Source: Paraescarpia echinospica (lineage: Eukaryota > Annelida > Polychaeta > Sabellida > Siboglinidae). From it: a stretch of DNA of 64,000 nucleotides. Location: the NCBI GenBank assembly GCA_020002185.1, contig CM034531.1:44269099-44333098 (forward strand), written 5' to 3'. This document shows, one piece after another, positions 35,578 through 45,856 of the stretch (its first letter is position 1; each line of letters starts with the position of its first letter). Under the pieces are notes generated by a model, which saw only the letters and a program-made list of their open reading frames with translations, had not been told where the DNA came from and did not search any database. A program made the translations under genes and the position numbers.

Positions 35578-36200
35578 CCACCATTTTGAAAGATGGCGTA
35601 TATTTCAAAATGGCGGATCTATTGTAAAGTCAATGAAGGAAGGTCAAAATAATGTATTTAAAATCATCACATCTAAAAAAACATACATTTTGATATCAAC
35701 TCTGTGGCTCTGTTGTGTAGTTCTTGAGATATGGGAATATATACTTTGAAGGGCGCCATCTTTAAAAATGGCGGATACAAACATGTAAACGAAGATAAAA
35801 CGTTACACTTTTTTGAAATCGCTATCCTCCAGGTTATTCAAAAATGTAAACTATACCGCCTATATGCTTCTAAGTAACGCAGTTATTAAGATTTGTATTG
35901 ACGACCGCCATCATTAAAAATGGCGAATGTAAATGTCGGAGAATTCCAAAAGTAACAAATATGAAATCTTTGACCCCTAAAACCTACATCTAGACAACTA
36001 TTATTGCTCTATGTAACGCAGTTATTAAGATAGATCTATGGGGAAAGTGAATTTGGCATCCATTTAAAAAAATGGCAGTCATTTCTGAAATCAGCAAAAT
36101 CTCCAATCTTTAAGATGGTTCCCTTGGTGTATAGAACAGATGAGCAGTGTCTTACTTTTATCAAAACGTGCACAATCTTTTCACATGTATATCAGCTGGA
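35578..36200 (+). repeat. ATGGCGG-rich dispersed repeat, copy 2
   Basis: Same orientation and order of blocks as 23,594-24,213, with substitutions and small indels throughout. Ends TGCACAATCTTTTCACATGT against TGCACAATCTTTTGACATAT in copy 1. Confidence 0.85.
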
Positions 36201-36702
36201 TTAGTAGCGGATTCAGTTATAAGCTTGCTTACATTCAGTATAACTCCCGTTTGGTCGCTATATGGCACCACTTGTTGCATATGGAAGGCGATGGGTGTTG
36301 GTGAATTCGACACACGGTGAATTTGGCCTAACTTTCTGGTGAATGTGCTGGTGAATTCGGCCCACGTTATATCTGCTGAGTAATTTCGGCCCAACGTTAG
36401 GCGAATTCGGCTCTCATCTTTTCACAGTCATGTCATTGTATGGTTATTACTGTAAAGCGGTTCTTAGCGATATTTGTGTTATGGATGATAATTAAAATAT
36501 CATAGTCGACAAAAATACACAATAATCGTCTCATAAAATTTAGATTTCCACCTGCCATTAATGCTCGCCATAAAAATAAACATTCACGGTCACATTTAAT
36601 GGGGGGAGACAGAACCATATGTCTGCCCCCCCCGGAGAAATTCTAGGGGGGCAGCTGCCCCCACTGCCCCTCCAGTTCCCACGTCTATGACCATGCGTCC
36701 AA

Positions 36703-37310
36703 TCAGCTGGTGGGTCCGTATACTTTTGTGCAGCTGTGCAGCAACTGTCGCGCACTCTTATGTCCACCCTCGAACTCCTCCCACAGCTGAAACATCTTGG
36801 CTTGGACGTTAGCATTAGTTTTCCGCTGGTGCTTGTGCAGCTTATGTTCGCTGATCAGTCGAACTTGCACGGTGACCAGCTTGGCCTTGTGCAGCAGTTG
36901 CACCTGAATGTAGAACGACTACTACGCTCGTCCCTGGCGCCTGCTGTTCAATTGTCGGTGCCAACCCTCAACATTATTGTTGGTTCTGATATTGAGGGAG
37001 AAGATGCTCCACGCTGCAGGGGGCCAGAAGCTTGACTCCAGCCACGTGTGTCGCACATACTGGACGAGGCGGCACGATGGTTCAGTTTGTGCATCGAACA
37101 CAGCCGGGGTGTGTTGCACAGGAAAAAAGGGGAGAATGATCAGCTTCTTGACGTAAAAGAGTGTAACACGGCCTGTTGAAGGCCGTATTCCTGCTACTTC
37201 CTCCACACAGCCTGGGACCAATGGAAGGCGCAGCGCTCCACGTCCGGCATCACTGCACCAAACGTTTGTTTGTCTTCCTGTTGGGCACAATGACTATAGA
37301 ACTGTGTGAA
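36703..37310 (-). pseudogene. MULE transposase C-terminal remnant
   Basis: Frame 1 (37,290-36,922): LPFFPVQHTPAVFDAQ-type text, then LVQYVRHTWLESSFWPPAAW and NIRTNNNVEGWHRQLNSR. After a frameshift near 36,910, frame 2: KAKLVTVQVRLISEHKLHKH and VQAKMFQLWEEFEGG, ending YGPTS. Known: the WSxF....RTNNxVEGWHxxLN block followed by EAxLVxxQVRL is typical of the C-terminal part of many invertebrate MULE-domain proteins. One frameshift and loss of the N-terminal two thirds make it non-functional. Confidence 0.72.
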
Positions 37311-37658
37311 GGGACACGGGCGATGGAATACCTGGCTTGCTCTCTGATCATTGTTTATTTGATCAGGTATTTTTGAAGCTAAGAAATTATCCACCTACTG
37401 ATCTTTTCACACTTTCAATGATAGCATAACATGGCGTATCTACAGTGTTTGCATTTCCGGACGGGTACTAACTTAATGTTAGGCGATTATGCAAACAATA
37501 TGGTTGGAATACAGTCAAACAGCTGTGATTTTTGGGGAAGGGATTATAATTGGGACAATCAAGTAGGATAACGATTACTTGGTATTTCAGCAACTTTGTT
37601 GAGTATATAGACTCTATTATAAGGAAAAGTGACGACTACACACAACTACAATGAGGTC

Positions 37659-37729
37659 ATCCTGTTCATCAGTTACATATAATATATATATATATATATA
37701 TCTATATATATATAACTGATGAACAGGAT
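37659..37729. repeat. 71-bp palindrome with TA-rich core inside the MULE
   Basis: Perfect 17-bp inverted arms ATCCTGTTCATCAGTTA (37,659-37,675) and TAACTGATGAACAGGAT (37,713-37,729) enclose a (TA)n core. It could be a tiny fold-back element or an expanded cruciform. Confidence 0.85.
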
Positions 37730-38422
37730 ATATATATTGGTTGTTTTTCCAAACAAACATTAGTCCGTTATCGGTTGCTTGTATTGAATTTATTTATTCT
37801 TCTGTTTATTGTATCATTAATTTATTTATATGTGCTATTAGACACTTGACCTTAGTAAAGTTGTAAGCTTGACGTGTGTATGTGGACCATTGGGTGTGAA
37901 ATCGTTTGGGCCGAATTCACCAGAGTTGTGGGCCAAATTCACCAAGGACAACGGGACGTCATGCTTGGAGGCTGAATTCACCAGAGTTGTGGGCCAATTT
38001 CACCAATGAGTGTGGGCCGAATTCACCTGTATTCGAGGCGATAATGTGTGTTTTCACCGACTTGTCACTGAAAGTTAGTATCGATGAAGATCGTGACGAT
38101 TCGACTGCTGAAATTGCCGATATTTTTGATATTTTTTAAGGACGACGGTGACATTGGTCATTGGACCAGCGGTAAATTTTGAATTATCCTACAAGTTACT
38201 GTGGTAACCAGATTACACATAAATTGCACGATCTTATCCGCTGGCGCAGATAATTCTAGTTCAATTACATAACTTTACACTTACAGCTATGTTAATCACT
38301 TAATGGGTTGATTTAGTCCATTGGCCTTTGTTGGTGCTCATATTCCAGGCTGTTCCAGAACTCGACGAGTCTGGCCTTAAACTGTGTGACGCCTGGCGGT
38401 CTTGGCATCGGGTTGAACTAAA

Positions 38423-38874
38423 ACAGTAAAAGGCACACGACCATGCACGACCATGTAATATAATGTGTTGGTAGATAGTTTTGGCCGTTGATATATAGAG
38501 TTTGTGTGCTTGATTAAAAATTTTGAGTCTGTATTTAACCCAGGAGTTACACAATTTAGGCATTTTATCCGATCTTCTGGACGAGCATTTAGTCTTGGTG
38601 CAGTAGCGCCACCTGGTGAATGGCATTATAACTATAAGGATAATAAGAACATCGCAGAAGTGCTAAGTAACGGCAGTAACACAAAAGTTGCGAATTTTGT
38701 TACTCCAATGTGAAGTACATATCTGAAATTTGGCGAGCTGCACACACATACCTCCTACGTGCCATCAACAACCCGCTTGGTTACCAACACTACATACATT
38801 TTGGTCGTTCATGGTCGTGTGTGGTCGTGCGTGGTCGTGTGTGGTTGTGTGTGGTCGTGTGCACCTTTTAGTCA
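38423..38874. mobile_element. ~450-bp MITE-like element with GGTCGTGTG subterminal repeats
   Basis: The left end has AGTAAAAGGCACACGACCAT and GCACGACCATG. The right end (38,803-38,872) has GGTCGTGTGT-type units in the opposite orientation, about six, ending GGTCGTGTGCACCTTTTAGT. So the ends are inverted, with an array on the right side. No coding sequence. A clear target duplication is not visible. Confidence 0.55.
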
Positions 38875-39239
38875 TTAGGATACATTAAGTATAAAGGATG
38901 ACACAAGAAAGTGCAAGCACTTGTTTCCATTGTGGTCCTTGGACAGACACAGACAAATACATGACACATATATTAATAGAATATGACAAAATAACATACT
39001 AAAACAACAATAATAAATAAATACTAGTTACTGTTCAGATGTCAAAAGATATTGATAATGATAATATTAGGAAGGGACTCATCAAGGGAGGGAGATTACC
39101 TCCTGATTATGAGCATTATTAAGTCATTTGAAAAACCGACTCGTACTACAAATACATAATACCAGTTTTTAAATTGAACGCTTAACAAAAGATGCATCAT
39201 CAATACAAAACGTTAAAAAAAATTATAAATAAAAAATAA

Positions 39240-40280
39240 GAAATAAAATACAGGTACCTCAAAAGTAATAATACCGTTGGCATCTATGATCTACCACATG
39301 TTGTGGGAGCCTGTTCCACGATCCATGACTCTGGGAAGTATTTCTGTCTGGCCAGCACTGCAGTCTTGTTCTTTGCTTAAAAAAGCTTTCTCATGTGTCC
39401 TCGTGTTGTTGTACTGTCCCTCTCCTGGAAGAAGTGGCGAGCTTCAACTTTGTCGAGTCCGTTAAGTATTTCAAACATTTCAATAAGGTTGCCTCTCTGA
39501 CGCCGGTAATACAATGAATGTAGTTTCAGTTGTTGTAATCGTTGTTCATATGTGAGCTTTGATATGCTGGTAACCAGCTTGGTTGCTCTTCGCTGTACCT
39601 TTTCGAGGATATCAATGTCCTATGCCAGATATGGGCAGCATGCTTGTACACAAAACTTGAGGTGCGGACGGACGTACGCCCGGTAGAGTGTCACAAATGA
39701 TTTCTTGGTCATGTGCTTAAACATTCTCCTTACCATGCTAAGAGCTTGCATGGCTTTCTTTGCTGCTTTCTGGCATTGCACAGTCGGTTTTAGGTTGGTG
39801 GTCACCCACACCCCCACATCCTTTTCCTCATTTGTTGTCTCGAGGTTCACTCTGGCTCCAGTCTTGTGTGTCATAGTGTACGTTTTGTGTGGCGGTTTCC
39901 CCACTTACATTAAATTGCATTTCTCAGGGTTGAATTTTAGCAACCATTCTTTACTCCAATTTTCCAGGGTGTCAATGTCAGATTGCAGTTGGTCTTGGTC
40001 TTCCTGGTTACGGATTGTTGCGTGTAGCTTCGTGTCATCGGCAAACATCTTAATGCTGCAGTGGACCAGGTCTGGGATGTCATGCACGTACAGGATAAAA
40101 AGAAGTGGTCCTATGACAGATCCCTGGGGAACTCCACTGAAGACGGGGGCCCACTCTGACTTAGATCCATTGAGTATCATCTACTGAGTTCTTTCAGTCA
40201 GGAAAGTTTCCAGCCATTGAACCACTTTGCCTTGGATGCCGTAGGCTTCTAGCTTCTTTGCCAGTCTGCAGTTCAAGAAT
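39240..40280 (-). mobile_element. CR1-like LINE RT, 5'-truncated, with stops
   Basis: Minus strand: LAKKLEAYGIQGKVVQWLET, then SGVPQGSVIGPLLFILYVHD, then IKMFADDTKLHATIRNQEDQ (catalytic FADD), LENWSKEWLLKFNPEKCNLM. After a stop at 39,905 follows the C-terminal region: TNEEKDVGVWVTTNLKPTVQ, LYRAYVRPHLKFCVQACCPY, then LEKVQRRATKLV and LHSLYYRRQRGNLIEMFEIL. In-frame stops at about 40,181, 39,905 and 39,620 mark it as dead. A different CR1 lineage from the element at 28.4-30.5 kb. Confidence 0.85.
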
Positions 40281-41070
40281 ATGCCACGTGTTCCTATTCG
40301 AAAACTGATTATTTCTTGGTGAAAAAAACAACTGGTGAAATAGGTAATATTTCTAATTTCTGACACTGACTGCAGACCTGAATTGGTTAACGGATTAGCC
40401 TGGAACCGCAAGGTGCCCAGTATCAGAGGTGTAGCTCATGGAAGTTAAGTTAGGATTGTGTCGATGAAGAGGCTAAGTACCAGTAGGGGAGACTTACATA
40501 CTTGGCTCCCTTAATAGTAGTAACAAATATTCAATGGTGGTGACTCCCAAACATGGACTTAACTGGTGGCTGGAGATAAAAGCGAATAGCATGATGCACA
40601 TGCACTATAAATAACTCACTACTGTACGGCTATAGCACTATACGCTGATGTCACGTGATCACAGTGATGTCGGTGCATTGGTGATCCTCGTCAAATAAGC
40701 AGCAGAATTTGATTGACAGACTTCACGTTCGAACCTGGAAATTGGCAGGGATTTCCGTAAGTTGTTCAGGATGCGGCAGATGCAGATAGGGCGAGTTAAC
40801 TCCATGTGAATTTTGACATTTGTGCAAATTTGTGTTGGTTGGGCTTCCCGCCAATGGTCACTACAGGTGGCTACGTTACCAGCAGCCAGTAGCGATCGTC
40901 ACTGGACCGTGATGAATACTTGTTGTGTTCGTCATTTCACAGCTGGCTGCCTGTCTGTCGAAGCGCAACCGATGGCCGTGCACTATTACGTCGGTCACGC
41001 ATGACCTCTGTCGTGGAGTGAATAAGGTGCGACTTCGTGGTAAATTGCTGAGACTTCTCAACTTCTCAAC
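40281..41070. other. Non-coding upstream of LINE ORF1
   Basis: May include the 5' UTR of the LINE that follows. Overlapping short frames at 40,813-41,176 on both strands match nothing. No internal promoter motif identified. Confidence 0.35.
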
Positions 41071-41736
41071 ATGCCCAGGCCAAACTCAAAGGCAAAAAAA
41101 GATTGTTCAAGCGAGCGAAGTGACAATGTCGACCGCAGAAACAGCGACCGCTACGACTACATTGAAACCATTCTGACGAGGCAACAAGATATGATGGAAC
41201 TGATGCTTCAGAAACAAAACACCATGACAACGGATATGATGAACAAGTTTGTGGAATGCATCAGCAAAACAGTAGAAACAAAGCTGGAATCAATGCAAAA
41301 TGAAATTTTTGTAATAGCGAATGATCATCAAAAACTAACCAAAGAAAACTCTTTGCTGAAAAGAACCGTTGAAACTCTCACTGACAAATTACAAACCGTA
41401 GCAAAACAAAACGTTGATATGGAAACACAACTGGACGAAATCGAACAATGCTCAAGACGAGATTGTTTGGTTATAAATGGATTGCCTGAGGTAACAGCCG
41501 AGACAGATGAAAAAATGTTCATAACTTTTGTCCAGAGCAAATTCCCAGATGTCATGATAAGCGTAAGCGACATTAGCAAAGCCCATCGACTACCAACCAG
41601 AGACAACCGCGACAACCGCGACAACCGTGACAACCGATGCCAAGGAAGATCAATGGTCGTAAAATTTGTGACTCATAAAAAAAAGATGAACTCTACTCTA
41701 GTCGAAAAACCCTTAAGGGTACCAACGTTTACATGA
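41071..41736 (+). pseudogene. LINE ORF1: coiled coil and RRM-like domain
   Basis: 222-codon frame. A basic start MPRPNSKAKKDCSSERSDNV is followed by a long coiled coil (about residues 35-125, with TKENSLLKRTVETLTDKLQT). The junction EIEQCSRRDCLVINGLPEV is the start of the RRM-like domain seen in many LINE ORF1 proteins, which act as RNA-binding trimers in the retrotransposition particle. An Arg-Asp-Asn tripeptide is repeated four times (41,602-41,637, a 9-bp tandem repeat). The frame is lost near 41,720. The expected C-terminus (VWTKDGKVFIRVGEQIVHVK) is found in another frame at 41,829-41,918. Confidence 0.8.
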
Positions 41737-41757
41737 ACGAACTGTTAACCAAAAAAC

Positions 41758-41808
41758 GTGCTGATGGCAGAAGCGATGTAGTTCACTACATCGCTTCTGC
41801 ATCAGCAC
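41758..41808. repeat. 51-nt near-perfect hairpin in LINE ORF1
   Basis: Arms 41,758-41,781 and 41,786-41,808 pair with one bulge around a TTCA loop. The inner 15 bp, GCAGAAGCGATGTAG / CTACATCGCTTCTGC, are perfect. It sits where ORF1 loses its frame. Confidence 0.92.
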
Positions 41809-41917
41809 CATCAAGGAGAGAAAAACTGTGTGGACGAAAGATGGCAAAGTCTTCATCAGAGTGGGAGAGCAAATCGTTCACGTGAAAACAAAAGAAGACG
41901 TAAAGGTCTTTGTGTGA

Positions 41918-42052
41918 CTGCGAACAATGCGTCAATGTCAGAGTGTTATACCTGGCTATCATCAGGTATTTTCTTCTCGTGTTACTGTGCGAACAATGCT
42001 GCAATGTGTGTTACCTGGCTATCATCAGGCACTATCTTCTTGTATGACTGTG
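41918..42052 (+). repeat. Tandem duplication, ~68-bp unit
   Basis: Two units share GCGAACAATGC, TACCTGGCTATCATCAGG and TCTTCTTGT/CGTG blocks. Located between ORF1 and ORF2 of the LINE. Confidence 0.7.
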
Positions 42053-44579
42053 CAAACAAGACATAATCTACTCTATGCGACCTTTATATATATATATGAA
42101 TGTGTTTTTTTTGACACACTTTGTTTCTTTTCTTTTTTTTCTTTTTGAAATGTTCATTTACACAGTTTTACTTCGCTCAGTCATGATAAGTTTAAAATGC
42201 CCTAATGGGGAGCATGCGGCATCTCCTTTAAATGTATTATTCAGACGCATGCGTGTTATATGTGTTATATATATGATTTTGCCAAAATGTGTTTTTTTGT
42301 TAACAGTAAAATTAGTCTTGTCATGCTGTTTTAATTTTATTAATTTGACAAGCAATATATTGTTTTAAATATGATCAATACTGAACATTTGTTAGGAAGT
42401 TACGGTGGTATAGAAAATAATTATTTAAATCATATTTTTAAAATAGATACAAATGATGAAGATGGTGGATTAAATATAATTCACCAGTCACCATATTTTA
42501 ATGATGACGACTTAATTAATCACATAAAAAACAAACAGGACAAATTTACAATACTAAAAGTCTAAACTGTCAATGTCTAAACGCAAAAATTGATGAAATT
42601 GTTATTAAGCTAGACCTACTTAGAAACAATAATTGTAAAATCAATGCTCTTTGTTTACAAGAAACGTGGCTTAAGGGTGATTCTGATACCTCCTTATTAC
42701 AAATTGGATACAATTTAATATCACAAGGCAGAATATGTAGTGGTCACACTGGCCTAGCAATATATCTTGATAACAATTACAACTATTAATTGTTAGATAT
42801 TTATACAAAGTCAAACATATGGGAAGGACAATTTATTGAAATAACATGAAACACCGTCGAGAAAAAAATCATCCTTGGAAATATATACCGACCTCCTAGA
42901 GATGTCATTGAGAATTACAAACATTCGTAGAAGAATTATGCCCTAAATTAGATCATCTGCAAAACCTAACAGGTGAAGTAATACTAGCCGGAGATTATAA
43001 TATTGATCTACTGAAAATAAAATAAAAAAACATGATATGTGAATATTTTGATACAATCACTGCACATGGTTTCTTTCCGAAAATTACTTTACCAACGAAA
43101 ATTACTTTAAATACGAACTGCACGCTTATTGATAATTTTCTATGCAAACTCTCAAAATGTCTTTTAAAATCAACTGCCGGCATTTTAATCAGCAGCATTT
43201 CTGATCACTTTCCGTATTTTATATGCCTTGAATGCAATGCAACTGTTACAAATGTCCATAAATTTATCAGAATTAAAAAACAAAATACTGACAGCCTTGA
43301 ACATTTTAAAATATAATTGATGCGTTCAAATATTTATAATAAACTAAATAAGGATAGAGATACTAATCCCAACGACAGTTACAACCTCCTTGATGAAACT
43401 ATTACTACTGCTATGGATAAATTCTTACCTACTAAAATCATTAAATATAATAAACACAAACACAAAAAGTCATGTTGGATTACACAGGGTATCATTAGAT
43501 CTATAAAATTTAGAAAAGTATTCAAAGCTTAAACATACTCATATAGGTACAGCAGAATATGTTTTGCTCAATACAAATTTTCATACAAATAATAAAATTC
43601 TTAAAAGAAATATTAGATTAGCCAAACAAACATATTATCAATCCAGTTTTGAAAGAAATAAGTGCGATATTAAAAAATGTGGTCTATGATTAAAGAAATT
43701 ATTCAAAAAAAGACAGGGAAAGAAACATTCTTTCAAATTGATGAATAAAAAGTAACTGACAAGACTATTATTACAAATAAATTTAATTCATTTTTCATCA
43801 ATATTGGTTCTACACTTGCATCATAAATAACAAATACAGGAGATAACTCTTACAAAGACTATTTAACAGAGAGACGTATACAGACTTTCAACTTTAAACC
43901 AATAGACAATAGTACAACGATTAGCATAATTGATAGCTTACATCCAAAATCTAGCTGTGGTAAAGATGGTCTATCAACCAAACTACTAAAGCTAATAAAA
44001 AATGAAATAAGTGAAGCAGTCACTCTAATCATTAACCAATCAATAACAACTGGTATATTTCCAGATAAATAAAAAATTGCTAAAGTTATTCCACTTTTTG
44101 AAAATGGTGATGAGACAATCTTTGATAATTATCGTCCAATTTCTATCTTACCAGCTATTTCCAAGATATTTGAAAGATTTATGTTTAATCAAATACACGA
44201 ACATTTCAATTCCAATAACTTATACTGTGAGAATCAATATGGGTTTAGGGAAAACCATTCTACGGAACTTGCCACTCTAGAAATAATAGACAGAGTTGTC
44301 CAACAACTTGACCAATTAGCAACCCCAATAAACATATACCTAGACCTCTCTAAAGCCTTTGACACAATTGATCATAACATATTATTACAAAAACTAAATT
44401 ATTATGGAATAAATGGTGCAGCAGTAGATCTATGTAAAAACTACTTACACAATCGTAAGCAATATGTTGAAATTGGCGCTTACAAGTCAGAAGAAGCTGC
44501 CCCTATGGTCTACTGTGATTACAGTAGTAATGCTGCTGTTGTATATATCTATAAAAATACTGCTAATGTTGTATATGCC

Positions 44580-44660
44580 GAAATGTGGGCTCTGTCAACC
44601 TGAGGGACAGGAGACTAGTATGGGCACAGGCCTGGCCTTAGGATGTAGAGCCCACATTTC
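44580..44660. repeat. 81-bp element with perfect 14-bp inverted ends, inside LINE RT
   Basis: GAAATGTGGGCTCT (44,580-44,593) pairs with AGAGCCCACATTTC (44,647-44,660). It lies in the ~240-bp segment that separates the RT blocks [10 protein letters not shown] and [11 protein letters not shown]. Confidence 0.8.
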
Positions 44661-45856
44661 TCTCTCTTTAACTTACTCTCTTAATAAACGTAATTCATTT
44701 GGCCTTCTTTCATCACTATTCATGACATGTGTTGGTTCTTGCATAAACACTGGTGTCCCACAAGGGTCTATTTTAGGACCCCTTCTATTTATCATATATA
44801 TTAATGACATAATATTTTCAAGTGATCATTTTAAATTCATAATGTATGCAGACGACACCACTCTTTTTAGTACATTGAATAAATTCCAATCTCCGGATGG
44901 CCAAGTCCAAAATAAAAATATAAATAAAGAATTATATATATATATGCAGGTGGCTAAAGGCAAACAAACTTTCTCTTAACATTAAAAAAACAAAATTCAT
45001 GGTATTTCACATGCCCCAAAAGGAAATCAAACTTCCTAAAATATAAATTGATGGGACAAATATTGAATGTATACATGATTTTAATTTTTTAGGCATCACC
45101 ATAAACCAACACCTAAATTGGGACAGCCATATAAACAAAACTGAATAAAATCAATAAAATGATTGGAATTTTAAATAAACTTAAACATGTATTACCTAAG
45201 AATATATTATCTATAATGTATAATTCTTCCCAAGATTAATTATGGCATATTGGTGTGGGGTTATCAAGCCCATCGCATCTTTAAACTTCAAAAGAAAGCA
45301 GTGCGAATAGTTACTTCAAGTAAATACAATTCTCACACAGATCCCATCTTCAAAGAATGTAAATTTCTTAAGCTGGATGACATCTATAGACACCAACAGC
45401 TCAAATTTTATTACAAATTGATCAACAAGGTTATACCAGAATACTTCAGTCGTATTCCATACACATATAACTTTGCAATTCACCAATACAACACACGTGA
45501 TAAAAACAACTTATTTATTCCCAGGGTTAATCATCAATATGCAAAAAAGTACATCAGACACAACATTATACAAACTGTTAACAATACTCCAAACATCATC
45601 CTTGATAAAATTTATACACATAGTTTATATGGTTTTTCCACTTATACAAAAAATTACTTGATCAAGAACTATGAATCATGTTGTCATATTTCTAACTGTT
45701 ACATCTGTCATTCTTAAATATATACTCATGTATTGTAGGCAGAGCAATATGTTTGCATCCTGTTATGACAAATATAATATACCGTACGAATGTGTTCAGT
45801 AATAGCTCACTATGGGATATAATATGTTGACAATTTTGTCAACGACAGTATTTATC

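Larger units (their letters stand above)
36293..38035. mobile_element. MULE-type DNA transposon, internally deleted, with inverted GGTGAATTCGGCC arrays
   Basis: The left array (36,300-36,412) has about six GGTGAATTCGGCC-like units. The right array (37,909-38,027) has five GGCCGAATTCACC-like units, i.e. the inverse. AGGCGAT flanks both ends (36,286-36,292; 38,036-38,042) and 7 of 9 flanking positions agree, close to the 8-10-bp duplications of Mutator-like elements. A minus-strand remnant of a MULE transposase lies between. The catalytic DDE region is absent. Confidence 0.72.
41071..45717 (+). mobile_element. Near-full-length jockey/CR1-superfamily LINE, decayed
   Basis: ORF1 at 41,071, then an ORF2 split by frameshifts. 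Endonuclease blocks: LNAKIDEIVIKLDLLRNN, NALCLQETWLKG (catalytic Glu), ILGNIYRPPRDV, ILAGDYNIDLL (Asp) and ISSISDHFPYFIC (the SDH block). RT blocks: [73 protein letters not shown] (YADD). C-terminus: AHRIFKLQKKAVRIVTSSKY ... THSLYGFSTYTKNYL ... SNCYICHS. A ~240-bp foreign segment interrupts the RT at about 44,490-44,740. Numerous stops and shifts. Same family as 56,530-58,493. Confidence 0.88.

Noticed and set aside
42995..43198. Minus frame over the LINE endonuclease
   Set aside because: Antisense shadow of plus-strand ORF2.
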